A DNA stretch of 64,000 nucleotides from Paenibacillus ihbetae (GCF_002741055.1 NZ_CP016809.1:124001-188000); one strand, 5' to 3'; shown: positions 1-8,571, counted from the stretch's first letter. Program-made: numbers and translations. The notes: a model not told the origin generated them from the letters alone.

Positions 1-212
1 TCCAGAAAGGAGCCGACCAACCCCATAAAAGCGCCGATTGCCGCGTAAGTTGCTACTCTGCCTGCGTTATATGCGAGTATCAAAGCCATTGGCGAGCCTT
101 GTGCGCGAAGTGCAACCGACGACACGATGCCTCCGCACATCGCGAAACAATGCGGTGCACCCATCAATCCGGTAAGGGCAACGAGCGCCAAGCTGTTTCC
201 TGCTGTATCCAA
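1..212 (-). CDS. TauE/SafE-like (UreH_2-type) membrane protein, partial, N-terminal 70 residues
   Basis: The reading frame runs off the left edge, so only the amino end is visible. It begins at a TTG at 212-210, chosen because AAGGGAG lies 8 bases upstream. No ATG fits before the first transmembrane segment. Near residues 17-27 it carries the GAPHCFAMCGG motif typical of the small sulfite-exporter/UreH_2-type proteins often found beside cytochrome oxidase and copper genes. The His-Cys-x-x-x-Cys cluster would suit a metal ion, but that is inference. It is the last visible gene of a minus-strand block holding nosDFYL and a two-component pair, 288 bases after the response regulator. Confidence 0.72.
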   Translation of the reverse strand, partial: MDTAGNSLALVALTGLMGAPHCFAMCGGIVSSVALRAQGSPMALILAYNAGRVATYAAIGAFMGLVGSFL

Positions 213-432
213 GACGATTACTCCCTTCTAAGAACTGCCTCATGCTTCAAGTTACTGGTACCGTCCATCGTCACATAAAGACCTAATCGGATAAGCCCGC
301 ATTGATGGGAGTTACCTGTTCATTATATGAAGCCTTTAGAAGGATAAGAATGTATTAGGTTAGAAAGCTGCAGCGCAATCATAGCAGCCTATCACCATTC
401 GTTATTCCATCAAAGCCTGCTACATCTTTGCT

Positions 433-500
433 GCTTCATTACTAACTTGCCACTTCATTGTAAACTTGCACTTCATTGCTACTTCGTTGCTCCTTCATTG
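433..500. repeat. degenerate short repeat, CTTCATTG-like units
   Basis: Five copies of an 8-mer, CTTCATTG or one mismatch from it, start at 433, 453, 471, 482 and 493. Spacings are 20, 18, 11 and 11 bases. The run ends exactly at the response regulator stop codon and is low in C+G complexity. No gene or terminator explains it. The rest of 213-432 shows nothing I can name. Confidence 0.5.
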
Positions 501-1148
501 CTATTTCTTGCCTACCAAGCCTTGTTCATAAGCATATCGCGCAATCTGAACCCGATTGGCCAAGTGCAGCTTTTGAAGGATATTCTTCAGGTGATTTTTC
601 ACGGTATGCTCGGAGATGCCCAGATCGCTTGAAATTTCCTTATTGCTCATTCCCTCGGCGACGAGCACTAGAATTTCATGCTCCCGTTCAGTTAAAGGAT
701 GATCTTGGACCTCGTCCGCACGCTTCGGGGACATTTCCTTCAGGATTCGAAACGCCAGCTCGCGCGTCACCGGCGCCTCATCGATGGCGACTGCTTTTAA
801 ATATTCGTGCCACGCTTCAGGCTCCATATTTTTCAACAGATAGCCCTGGGCGCCCTTCTTAAGCGCATCGAATAAATGCGCAATATCGTCGGATACGGTA
901 ACCATAACGACCTTGATGTAGGGGAAGGCTTCTTTAAGCTTCTTGGTTGCTTCCAAGCCGCCCATTCCCGGCATTTGAATATCCATCAGCACCAGGTCCG
1001 GCATCCAATATTCACTTAAGGCTATGGCTTCTTCGCCGCTGCTTCCCTCCGCCACGATTTCAAAGACAGGATCGCTTTCCAGGATCATTCGGATCCCTTC
1101 TCTGGCCATCTCGTTATCATCGATAATTAACACCCGGAATTTTGACAT
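501..1148 (-). CDS. NarL/LuxR-family response regulator
   Basis: Two-domain regulator of 215 residues, the usual family length. The receiver domain spans about residues 4-120, with acidic residues D10 and D11, phosphoacceptor D56 in LVLMDIQMP and K106. A LuxR-type helix-turn-helix follows at about 151-208. GGGGGC lies 8 bases before the ATG. It starts two bases beyond the stop of the adjacent sensor kinase, so the two are co-translated partners. The arrangement resembles NreBC/DegSU-type pairs. Because it sits in the same direction as nosDFYL, a role in controlling respiratory or copper genes is plausible but not shown by sequence. Confidence 0.9.
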   Translation of the reverse strand: MSKFRVLIIDDNEMAREGIRMILESDPVFEIVAEGSSGEEAIALSEYWMPDLVLMDIQMPGMGGLEATKKLKEAFPYIKVVMVTVSDDIAHLFDALKKGAQGYLLKNMEPEAWHEYLKAVAIDEAPVTRELAFRILKEMSPKRADEVQDHPLTEREHEILVLVAEGMSNKEISSDLGISEHTVKNHLKNILQKLHLANRVQIARYAYEQGLVGKK

Positions 1149-1149
1149 T

Positions 1150-1980
1150 TCAATATGCCCCCTTTCGGACGATTACCAGCGTGTCCCCATCTTTACGTTC
1201 CAGGCTGAAGTGCCAGGACATCGCCTTGGCTCGGTCACGCATCATTTGGATACCGTATCGATTACGGGTCCTCATATCATCCGGGCTAAAGCCTTTGCCG
1301 TCATCCGCGACCTGGCATATCCAGCCCGTTTCTGTTGGTCGCGCTTCGATTCGGACTTGCTTCGCCTCCGCATGCTTATGAATGTTGAGCAGCGCTTCGC
1401 GGATGATTGCGAATAACTCCACTCGCTCTTTGGAAGACAGCATCGTTTCCGGAATGCGCCAATTCGTCTCAATTTCAAGAACGGTTTCCTGCTGCAGCTC
1501 ATCGATCAAGCTCTCAATGCCTTGCAGCCACGGATTTTTATCCGCATCGGCTTCATGCCTCAAATTGGCGATGGCTTGTCTGACGTAATCATTGGTGCGA
1601 TGAACACTTTCCTTCAATTTATGAAGCGGAAGTCCGTTTGATTGATTCATGCGGTCCATTTGCGAGATCTGCGCGTTCAAAAAGAAGAGGGATTGCGCGA
1701 TGCCGTCATGCAGCTCCCGTGCGATTTTCTCTCGTTCCTCCAGCACGGCGCGGATCGCTTTTGCACGATTAAGCTCCTCCTGATTATGTTCGATCATGGC
1801 AAATAATTTGGTCAAAAACAGCAAGGATACGAGCAGCACAATGACCGGGGCAAGCCAGTTTCCAAGCTCCATCGAAATATACGGCAGCAGAAACTCATGC
1901 CGGACATACTCCCAGACCCCGATGGTCAAGGTAGGTATCGTAAGAATCAGCCATTTGTTTTGTTTATAGGTCACAATCAT
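1150..1980 (-). CDS. NarX/DegS-type membrane sensor histidine kinase
   Basis: Sensor kinase of 276 residues. Two membrane segments, about residues 9-25 and 43-62, flank only a short outer loop. A HisKA_3 dimerization box follows with phospho-accepting H91 in ARELHDGIAQSL. The HATPase domain has an N-box near residues 193-203 (REALLNIHKHA) and a G-box near DDGKGF. There is no N-terminal cysteine cluster, so it is not an NreB-type oxygen sensor; the small loop points to sensing in or at the membrane. The ATG lies close to AAGGGGG, and a GTG two codons later is a better-spaced alternative start. It pairs with the response regulator immediately downstream. Confidence 0.88.
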   Translation of the reverse strand: MIVTYKQNKWLILTIPTLTIGVWEYVRHEFLLPYISMELGNWLAPVIVLLVSLLFLTKLFAMIEHNQEELNRAKAIRAVLEEREKIARELHDGIAQSLFFLNAQISQMDRMNQSNGLPLHKLKESVHRTNDYVRQAIANLRHEADADKNPWLQGIESLIDELQQETVLEIETNWRIPETMLSSKERVELFAIIREALLNIHKHAEAKQVRIEARPTETGWICQVADDGKGFSPDDMRTRNRYGIQMMRDRAKAMSWHFSLERKDGDTLVIVRKGAY

Positions 1981-2043
1981 TTCCCCCTTCTAGCTGATGG
2001 ATGTATGGATCCATTATATTGCATCGGGAACCTTTAGCGAATG

Positions 2044-2562
2044 TTAATCGTCGCGTTTGATCCGATTCATCAGGGATAGGATGTCCCCCATCTCTGTCAG
2101 CTCCCCTTCGTGACGTTCCACCAAAGTCCCGTCCGCATCAATGATGACGGTAAGGGGCATTCCGACCAATTGATACCTTTGTTTAATGTTCAGGTCGGAG
2201 TCCAATACGATCGGAAATTCGAGGTCATACCGGTCAACGAAATGCTGCACCGTTTCTTTGAGCTCCCCCACATTGATCGCCAGCATGTCCACGCCTGTTA
2301 ACTTATGCGCCTCGTTAAGAAGCGGCAGTTCGTTGACGCACGGATTGCACCAGGAGGCCCAGAAATTCAGAACTACGCCCTTCCCTTTGTAATCAGCAAG
2401 GCGGATTTCCGTTCCCTCCAGATCCTTGGCTGAAAATGTTGGCGCAGCTTTCCCTGGAATTGCAGGAACCTCATGCGGCGCTTCCAAAAACCGTGACACG
2501 GCATACACGCCTCCGGCAAGAACAACTATCAATAGCATATACTGAATCATTCTGCGGATCAC
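2044..2562 (-). CDS. TlpA/ResA-like membrane-anchored thioredoxin
   Basis: Thiol-disulfide reductase of the TlpA/ResA family, about 172 residues. An N-terminal signal anchor of roughly 18 hydrophobic residues precedes an extracytoplasmic thioredoxin fold with active site C72-N-P-C75 in WASWCNPC and the cis-proline segment VGMPLT. Such proteins keep cysteines of cytochrome c apoproteins or copper-site proteins reduced outside the membrane. The GTG at 2562 is preferred because AAGGAG lies 9 bases upstream; ATG at 2571 abuts that SD. A 150-base gap separates it from nosF. The context suggests it reduces copper-binding cysteines of NosL, SCO or an oxidase subunit. Confidence 0.85.
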   Translation of the reverse strand: MIRRMIQYMLLIVVLAGGVYAVSRFLEAPHEVPAIPGKAAPTFSAKDLEGTEIRLADYKGKGVVLNFWASWCNPCVNELPLLNEAHKLTGVDMLAINVGELKETVQHFVDRYDLEFPIVLDSDLNIKQRYQLVGMPLTVIIDADGTLVERHEGELTEMGDILSLMNRIKRDD

Positions 2563-2711
2563 CCTGTTCATCTCCTTGCTCACAAATTAGACATACATGT
2601 TGGCCGTTTAGCTCTTAAATGATAGCCTTACGGGCGGCTTGAACGCCGGCCATCGCCTCACGTAAAGTGAAACAAGACAGCGGTTCGCCTGCGGACTCGC
2701 TGCCTGCTTCG

Positions 2712-3446
2712 CTATTTCGGGCTTCCTCCGTTTATCCCAAACAACTCCCGGAATGCTCTGCGCATCCCCTCAGCTCCATATGTTTGTCGAAGCTCTCCCG
2801 TATTCCCGTCCAGCACCACATTCCCATCACGTAAAAAAACGATCCGATCTGCCAAAGCTTCGGCGATCTCCAATTGGTGCGTGGAGAAGAGGATCGTCTG
2901 GCCTTCGGCGACTGCCTGTCGAACGAGCATGACGAACGTATCCATCCAGTAAGGATCAAGGCCATTCGTCGGTTCATCCATTATGACGATCGGCGGCCGT
3001 GCCATTATCGCTTGCGCAAACATAACCCGCTGTCTCATGCCCTTAGAGAAGGAGGCCACGGGTTTGCTGCCGGTATCCGAGAGACCAACCATCGATAACG
3101 CTTCCCGTGCACGGGCTTGCCCGAGTCCGCGAAGCCGGGCCCAGAACAGCATGGTCTCCAGTGCCGTTAATCCTGGACTAAAGCGATAATCATCCGGCAT
3201 ATAACCGATGTGCCGGGCATATTCCCGCCGATTGTCCCGGTATGTTTGCCCGTTGACGGTGATAACACCCTTCGTCGGGTGCAAGATTCCCGCCAACATC
3301 CGCAGCAAGGTGCTTTTTCCAGCTCCGTTGCCTCCGCACAAAGCGACCGCTTCGCCGTGAGCGACCTTCAAATCCAATTGGTCAATAACGACCTTCCCCT
3401 TGAATGCCTTATGAACCGCTTCGAACCGTACGAGTTGATCACCCAC
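2712..3446 (-). CDS. nosF: NosF-like ABC transporter ATPase
   Basis: ATP-binding subunit of the NosDFY complex, 244 residues. Walker A GGNGAGKST is at 38-46, the signature FSKGMRQR at 133-140 and Walker B IVIMDEP at 153-159, with an H-loop in STHQLE. NosFY is known to drive NosD during copper loading of nitrous oxide reductase. The start is a GTG preceded by GGGGGAG, and it overlaps the nosY stop by 8 bases, which suggests translational coupling. A longer frame extends upstream inside nosY but adds a hydrophobic stretch that does not belong to an ATPase. No nosZ is in the window, so the target enzyme is open. Confidence 0.88.
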   Translation of the reverse strand: MGDQLVRFEAVHKAFKGKVVIDQLDLKVAHGEAVALCGGNGAGKSTLLRMLAGILHPTKGVITVNGQTYRDNRREYARHIGYMPDDYRFSPGLTALETMLFWARLRGLGQARAREALSMVGLSDTGSKPVASFSKGMRQRVMFAQAIMARPPIVIMDEPTNGLDPYWMDTFVMLVRQAVAEGQTILFSTHQLEIAEALADRIVFLRDGNVVLDGNTGELRQTYGAEGMRRAFRELFGINGGSPK

Positions 3447-4260
3447 GAGCTCTCCCCCTTTCCCATATACCATAAGCAAGGGTAAGAGCAGCACCGATCC
3501 ATACGAGCATCACACCCGCAAAAGCAGGCGTGCCCCAGGGAGATCGGATCCAAATCATCCATTTGTAATATTCCGGTCCCAGCGTTGAGCCGCCACCTAA
3601 CTTGACGACGGTAAACAATCGCGTCAATTCTGCTGGATTCAGAAATGTAAGTGTCGTTATCGCCGGCTTAATCCAGAGATACGGCATCATGCCCAGGATC
3701 GCTATAAGGATCGATGGCCATGCGATGACGGTGAAGAACCAGACGCCTACCGAGATCGTTAGCGCTTGCCACCGGTTGCTGGCGAGCGTACCGATCAACA
3801 TGGCGATGCCGAGATATAAAACGGATAACCCGATTGAGAAAACCAGCAGCTGTCCGTACGTTATAAAATCAAATCCGCTGCCGAGCAGCCAGCCTGCCGC
3901 CCCGGACAGCCCGAATCCGAAGGCGACGATGGACATCAGCACTGCAGACAGCCCGATATATTTTCCTGCCAGAAACGGCCAAGTGCCAAGCGGATACGTC
4001 GACAGCAGGTCCCAGTTGCCCTCTTCCTTCTCGCCGGTCAAGGAGAATGATCCCAGCATCAGGGCCATCAACGGGAGCAAGTACAACGCCAGGTTTAACA
4101 TGGTTCCGCTGGTGCCGGAAAATCCGTTCACCACTCCTTGGGTATGTATGATTAGCAAACTGAGCATGAATACCGTGAAAAGAGCCATGAATGAATATGC
4201 CCATGGGTTGCGAAGCCCGATGTTCATCTCCCGTATGGCCACGTACCCCATGTCTTTCAT
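3439..4260 (-). CDS. nosY: NosY-like ABC-2 type permease
   Basis: Polytopic membrane protein of 273 residues with about six hydrophobic segments and the ABC-2 fold of NosY. The amino-terminal amphipathic piece (EMNIGLRNPWAYSF) and the cytoplasmic stretch around LTGEKEEGNWDLLSTYPLG are typical of the family and contact the ATPase. It overlaps nosL by an ATGA and nosF by 8 bases, so the three are one translational unit. With NosF it is expected to form the membrane engine that acts on extracytoplasmic NosD. Confidence 0.87.
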   Translation of the reverse strand: MKDMGYVAIREMNIGLRNPWAYSFMALFTVFMLSLLIIHTQGVVNGFSGTSGTMLNLALYLLPLMALMLGSFSLTGEKEEGNWDLLSTYPLGTWPFLAGKYIGLSAVLMSIVAFGFGLSGAAGWLLGSGFDFITYGQLLVFSIGLSVLYLGIAMLIGTLASNRWQALTISVGVWFFTVIAWPSILIAILGMMPYLWIKPAITTLTFLNPAELTRLFTVVKLGGGSTLGPEYYKWMIWIRSPWGTPAFAGVMLVWIGAALTLAYGIWERGRARG

Positions 4261-4862
4261 GAGCCATGACCTCCGGATGCGGGATGTTCCGGAGTTGTCG
4301 AATGCCCCTCTTGATGCGCTGGAGGATCATGATCAACGGTTTCATTTTGCCCCTCAACAGGCGGGTGAACATGATCATGCGCCCCTTCCATATCCATCAT
4401 GTCGCGATTGACCTCCCACGAATGATCACGGAGCTCATCGGCCGTCATCAGCGTTCCCGTTCCTTGTTTTTCTATAAATGCTTTGGCGTCCTCTTCCTTC
4501 TCAAATGACAAGATTCCGTATGCCATCGGCGTCTTATAGGATGGATCATAAGCATAGAAAGCTTTCTCGTAACGAAGCCATTGCTTGCTGTTGTAATCCC
4601 GGACGAAGGCGGCTCCGATCGTATCGGTTCCATTCTCGGTCTTCCATGTGTTCAAACAGCCGATATCATCAAATTTAAGCGATTGACCGTCTTTGGTTAT
4701 GATTTGTGTTGCAAATTGATCGTCTTTAACCGCCATCTTGCAGATCACGCATACATCCGTCTCCTCGTTTATAGCTTGCGGCTCATAGGCTTCTCCCCCG
4801 CATGCGGACAGAAGCAGCAGCAATGCTAAGAAGATTGGGGTCAGTTTCATTCCTTTGCTCAT
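4257..4862 (-). CDS. nosL: NosL-like copper-chaperone lipoprotein with histidine-rich tail
   Basis: Lipoprotein of 201 residues. Lipobox LLSAC ends at C21, then the NosL metal motif C38-V-I-C41-K-M43 appears, matching the Cu(I)-binding site of the family. The NosL fold covers about residues 30-155. The last 42 residues (160-201) form a His-rich tail with eight histidines, an extra that many NosL proteins lack and that could buffer copper. The ATG at 4862 is chosen because GAGGAG lies 9 bases upstream and it overlaps the nosD stop as ATGA. An in-frame ATG 14 codons earlier lies within nosD and would spoil the signal peptide. Confidence 0.9.
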   Translation of the reverse strand: MSKGMKLTPIFLALLLLLSACGGEAYEPQAINEETDVCVICKMAVKDDQFATQIITKDGQSLKFDDIGCLNTWKTENGTDTIGAAFVRDYNSKQWLRYEKAFYAYDPSYKTPMAYGILSFEKEEDAKAFIEKQGTGTLMTADELRDHSWEVNRDMMDMEGAHDHVHPPVEGQNETVDHDPPAHQEGHSTTPEHPASGGHGS

Positions 4863-6187
4863 GACATTCGTCTCCTCATCCAAAAAAATAGTGTCCCGGT
4901 ACATCCTAATAACACAAGTCCGGCTATCCCTGTCAGGGTTCTCCCTTCCGCATCCTCGATCTGGTTTTCACTCATCGGAGGCGCCATTAACGGAGCCGAA
5001 TCCGTAGTCCAGCGATCCCTGTCGCTTTGATAGAGCCCTTCGAGAAATACCATCCCGGGCGATTGGAAGAACAATTGAAAAGCAGGGCGCTTTTTCGTAA
5101 GTCCCTGAAACAGCGGGTTAATCGCATAGGATATATCGCTTGTCCCGTCTCCATTTGCATCGATGCCTCGGAATTGGTCCCAATAGTTTCCGGAGATCCG
5201 ATTGTCCTCGCTGCTCCGTGCCTGGGCGTCCGCAACATTGCCGGTAAACCGGTTGCGGGCGATGGAATTGGAGCTGGAGTCCAGAAGCTGGATCCCCACA
5301 AAATTGTAACGAACCTCGTTATTCTCCAATCGGTTGCCCGTCGACAGCTCAACATACAGGCCGACCCGATTACCATCAACCGTATTGTCTGCCAGAATCG
5401 AATCATGCGCGTCATACAGCAAGATCCCTTGTGAATTCACGTTTTCGCTTTGCTTGGAGAACGAGTTCCCGATAACGGATACTTGCCTGGCCGTCATCAC
5501 CATGGCACCGGTCACATTCAAGCTGCCTTCGTTTCGTTCGATGACCGTTCGATTCGTGTACATGCAGTGGATTCCATACCGGGAACGTTCAATCCGGTTT
5601 CCGGTGACACGCGTATCATCGCTGTTTTCCATATAGATGCCGTCATGGACATTGCGAATCGTATTGCCGATGAAGCTCCAGCGATGCCCATTGAACACAT
5701 CCACGCCGTTCCCTTTGTCCGCAAGCCGTACACCGTCTGCGATCCATTCGATTCTGGTATCCGTCACCATTCCTTCATTCGCATCGCGGATCGCAATGCC
5801 ATCGCCGCCGGTTCGAATGTACAGGCCATTCAGAACAGACCGATGACCTCTGACGAGCACCGTTGGCGTTTCCTTAACCATCTCGTCGGTAATGTGCAGT
5901 CCTGTAACCGTTATGCCGTCGGCATCGATCGTTAAGGCAGGAAGGCGACTTGTATTCATTAATTCGACGTTCCCTTCACCCTCCGTCCGTATCGTTAACG
6001 GCTTGTTAACGGCAACTGGTCCCTGGTATGTGCCAGGCTTCAGCACTAGCGTGTCCCCTGGTACGGCCTGGTCCACGATCGCTTGCAAGCTCGTTAGCAC
6101 CTCCTCCGCCCTGACCGGACTTTCGTGCAACATCGCTAGTACAACTATTAGTGCGAGTAAGACCCGTTTCGCGATTGAGCTTGTCAT
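4859..6187 (-). CDS. nosD: NosD-like extracytoplasmic parallel beta-helix protein
   Basis: 442 residues. A Sec signal peptide of about 27 residues ends near ESPVRAE. It is followed by many right-handed parallel beta-helix repeats of the carbohydrate-binding/NosD type (turns such as DGITVTGLHI and SVIGNSF). A C-terminal transmembrane anchor of about 20 residues ends in WMRRRMS. NosD hands copper to nitrous oxide reductase together with NosFYL. It overlaps the preceding lipoprotein gene by 4 bases and nosL by 4 bases. The family assignment rests on the helix repeats plus the nosLYF neighbours; beta-helix proteins alone are not specific. Confidence 0.88.
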   Translation of the reverse strand: MTSSIAKRVLLALIVVLAMLHESPVRAEEVLTSLQAIVDQAVPGDTLVLKPGTYQGPVAVNKPLTIRTEGEGNVELMNTSRLPALTIDADGITVTGLHITDEMVKETPTVLVRGHRSVLNGLYIRTGGDGIAIRDANEGMVTDTRIEWIADGVRLADKGNGVDVFNGHRWSFIGNTIRNVHDGIYMENSDDTRVTGNRIERSRYGIHCMYTNRTVIERNEGSLNVTGAMVMTARQVSVIGNSFSKQSENVNSQGILLYDAHDSILADNTVDGNRVGLYVELSTGNRLENNEVRYNFVGIQLLDSSSNSIARNRFTGNVADAQARSSEDNRISGNYWDQFRGIDANGDGTSDISYAINPLFQGLTKKRPAFQLFFQSPGMVFLEGLYQSDRDRWTTDSAPLMAPPMSENQIEDAEGRTLTGIAGLVLLGCTGTLFFWMRRRMS

Positions 6188-6555
6188 TGGACATCGACCT
6201 GCTTCTTCTTCGTGATATGGATATCGTCCTCGTACAAGTGAATATAGACGGTATAAACGCCCTTGCCCGGGAAAGTGAATGCTCCGCTGAATACGCCATC
6301 CCCTTCATGAATGGCATCCATAAGCACCGGCTCATCTCCAATCCGCACATCGAAAGTTGCCCGTGCCGTGTCCGATACCTTCATTCCCGTAACCGTTACT
6401 TTCATATCCGCCTCGCTTCCTGCAATGACGGTCTCCGGATTTGTCGTCAGCTCCGCTTGAACAGCTTCCAGATCAACCGGTTCTTCGCTCGAACAAGCCA
6501 TCATCGTTCCGATAAGCGATAAAACCAACACGAGCGTAACGATCCTTTGCTTCAT
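6184..6555 (-). CDS. FixH/YtkA-like lipoprotein
   Basis: Small lipoprotein of 123 residues with lipobox GTMMAC at C21. The mature part is a single immunoglobulin-like domain, about residues 35-123, resembling FixH/YtkA domains, which are linked to copper delivery to cytochrome oxidases. GAGGGAGGG precedes the ATG. It is the first gene of the nos-like operon and overlaps nosD by an ATGA, so it is co-translated with it. It sits divergent from the SCO gene 239 bases away. It may be the acceptor or donor of copper in place of NosZ, which is inference. Confidence 0.75.
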   Translation of the reverse strand: MKQRIVTLVLVLSLIGTMMACSSEEPVDLEAVQAELTTNPETVIAGSEADMKVTVTGMKVSDTARATFDVRIGDEPVLMDAIHEGDGVFSGAFTFPGKGVYTVYIHLYEDDIHITKKKQVDVQ

Positions 6556-6794
6556 ACGCTTACTTCCCTCCCTCTCCTGTGCCGATGTAATATCCCAGAT
6601 TGTAGCAAGTTCAATCGTTCGCTCCTATAACTCATAAGAGCTATTTCTACATGGAACATCGACATATTTGTGTCGGGAAAGGAACGAGCTATCCTCCGGA
6701 GGTTAATTCATAGCTCTAAGGAGTCATGGCAAGGCAGCATTATGACCAGTACAATGAAAACGTTATTTACCAAACCATTGGGAGGATAAACGGA

Positions 6795-7427
6795 ATGACT
6801 CATGCTCGCAAAACTTCAATGCGCAGATATGTCATGGCAATCGTTATTTTCTGCATCGCTGCAGCTGGTTACTTGGTGCTGCAATCCTTGTTCCGTCCGG
6901 ATTCGCTGCCGGTCAAAATGGAATCCCCGTCATTCGCGTTCACTGATCTTGAAGGTGATACCGTAACGGACAACGATTTCGACGGGAAGATCCGCCTAAC
7001 CTCATTTATCTTCACACGATGTCCGGACATTTGTCCCGCGACAACCGCGAATATGGTTGCTCTTCAGGCTGAGCTTCAAGAACTGGGGCGGTTTGGAAAC
7101 GGCGTTGAGTTTGTGTCGATCACGTTCGATCCGGATAATGATACGCCTGAGGTGCTGCACCAATATGCGGAACGAATGGGAATCGATCAGAGCGGCTGGA
7201 CATTGCTTCGGGGAGAAGAAGCGAAGGTGAAGGAGCTTGCTTCCCAATATAATTTTTCCATCGTACGCCTGGATGACGGCTTGTTTGCGCACTCCGTCAC
7301 ATCACTCCTATTGATTGACGGCCAGCAGCGAGTGCGCCGTATTTACCGGATGGGCGAGGATATGGACAATGATCAGATTTTGGCCGATATCCAGACCTTA
7401 TTAAAAGAACAGCAGCGGAAATCCTAA
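6795..7427 (+). CDS. SCO1/SenC copper-chaperone protein
   Basis: 210 residues with an N-terminal membrane anchor (about 12-30) and a thioredoxin-like SCO domain. The copper ligands are C76 and C80 in FTRCPDICP and H166 in GLFAHS. SCO proteins deliver copper to the CuA site of heme-copper oxidases or act as thiol reductants. The ATG at 6795 has GGGAGG 9 bases upstream; an earlier ATG at 6726 has its SD too close. It is divergent from the nos-like operon, and its 3' end forms the first arm of a terminator hairpin. Confidence 0.9.
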   Translation: MTHARKTSMRRYVMAIVIFCIAAAGYLVLQSLFRPDSLPVKMESPSFAFTDLEGDTVTDNDFDGKIRLTSFIFTRCPDICPATTANMVALQAELQELGRFGNGVEFVSITFDPDNDTPEVLHQYAERMGIDQSGWTLLRGEEAKVKELASQYNFSIVRLDDGLFAHSVTSLLLIDGQQRVRRIYRMGEDMDNDQILADIQTLLKEQQRKS

Positions 7428-7451
7428 TCCGGCTGCTGTTCTTGTTCCTTT
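7407..7451 (+). terminator. rho-independent terminator of the SCO gene
   Basis: A 10-bp stem pairs GAACAGCAGC (7407-7416) with GCTGCTGTTC (7432-7441). The loop contains the stop codon, and TTGTTCCTTT follows. The coding sequence forms one arm. Confidence 0.75.
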
Positions 7452-7530
7452 CACATCATGTCGCATTGTTTACGTCCACTAATCCATGTATCGTAGGCTC
7501 CTCTTAAGGAGGATGATATATCAAAAGACC

Positions 7531-7977
7531 CTAGGCATGCACGGCCCCTACTTCATTAGCCTGTTCTTGTTTTTGCGCGCGCCGGGCGAGCCAAAGAGCT
7601 GCTGCGATCAGCAGGAATGCTGCAAGTGCCAGCATCGGAATGGTCAGCCACCCGAACCAATTCAAGTAATCGTTCAGGCAAGACACCGGCCCGCATGAGG
7701 CCGCATCTGACGAGCGGGGAAGCTTTTGAATGATGATATGATAAGTCGATATGCCTCCGCCAATGACTATCAGGGGAAGGATGTAGGGAACTATAAATGT
7801 CTGCTGCCTGTAAGCTGCGATGCCCAAGAGGACAACCAATGGATACATGAAAATTCTTTGATACCAGCATAAGACGCATGGCGTGAAATGCCATACTTCG
7901 CTTAGAAATAAACTGCCGCTTGTGGCGACGGCCGCAACCAGCCATGCGAATAATAACCATGCTCCCGACTTATTCAT
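7531..7977 (-). CDS. bdbC: BdbC/DsbB-type disulfide oxidoreductase
   Basis: Four-helix membrane quinone-linked thiol oxidase of 148 residues. The first redox pair is C34-V-L-C37 in FTPCVLCWYQR and the second is C95-GPVS-C100 in the outer loop, both as in BdbC/DsbB. It would reoxidize a BdbD-type partner and pass electrons to quinone. No bdbD is adjacent. The ATG at 7977 follows GGGAGGAG by about 12 bases, and earlier in-frame starts would place charged residues before the first helix. It lies 22 bases downstream of the cytochrome c-like lipoprotein gene, so both probably share a transcript. Confidence 0.9.
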   Translation of the reverse strand: MNKSGAWLLFAWLVAAVATSGSLFLSEVWHFTPCVLCWYQRIFMYPLVVLLGIAAYRQQTFIVPYILPLIVIGGGISTYHIIIQKLPRSSDAASCGPVSCLNDYLNWFGWLTIPMLALAAFLLIAAALWLARRAQKQEQANEVGAVHA

Positions 7978-7999
7978 TGGTTTACGTGTCTCCTCCCTT

Positions 8000-8323
8000 C
8001 TATTGATGTTCGGCCAGCCATGCGGAAATGGATGCAAGCTCCTTCTCACTCAGCCGTTTTCCGAAAGCCGGCATGCCGCCTTTTCCCTCGGAAATAATCG
8101 CGGCGATCTCTTCCTCGGTAAGACGGCTTCCCACGGCTTGCAAGTTCGGACCGACTCTTCCCTCGAGCTGATCCCCGTGGCAGGACAAGCAGCGCTGTTT
8201 ATAGACAGCCGGGATCGAACTTTCCGTGTTTTCCGCCACTTCGCCGCTCTTCTGACCGCTGCAGGCTGTCAACCATCCTACGATCACCAATGTCAATATG
8301 AGTCTAATACCGCTTCTTGTCAT
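8000..8323 (-). CDS. cytochrome c551-like lipoprotein
   Basis: 107 residues. Lipobox WLTAC (C21) is followed by a class I cytochrome c domain. The heme is attached at C45-L-S-C48-H49, with Met ligand M84 in GGMPAFG. This matches Bacillus cytochrome c551 (CccB-like) electron carriers on the outer face of the membrane. The ATG at 8323 is taken because AAGGGAGGGG precedes it and it gives a clean lipoprotein signal. It sits in the same direction as bdbC and close to the SCO and copper genes, in keeping with a c-type oxidase branch. Confidence 0.9.
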   Translation of the reverse strand: MTRSGIRLILTLVIVGWLTACSGQKSGEVAENTESSIPAVYKQRCLSCHGDQLEGRVGPNLQAVGSRLTEEEIAAIISEGKGGMPAFGKRLSEKELASISAWLAEHQ

Positions 8324-8486
8324 GACGCCCCTCCCTTCAACTTTAATCCGTTGCATTAACCTTCTCATTGTCTCTCGATTGGTTATCGTTTTAAATGGCT
8401 CCTTCGGGCTATGGTTTGAGGATGCTAGCCTGCATTGGAGTCGCTTTTGTGAATTTTGCGATTGAAGAAAAAATGGCCAGCCAGAC

Positions 8487-8520
8487 AAAAAAATGGCTGC
8501 CGAGACTTTCTTGACAGCCA
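8487..8520 (-). terminator. rho-independent terminator of the cyd operon
   Basis: Read on the minus strand, TGGCTG (8520-8515) pairs with CAGCCA (8499-8494) and is followed directly by seven T. It lies 52 bases beyond the cydC stop. Confidence 0.8.
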
Positions 8521-8571
8521 GGGCCTGAACAAATCAGCGTTGTACGCTTGGTGATTCGTCTTATTCTATCA

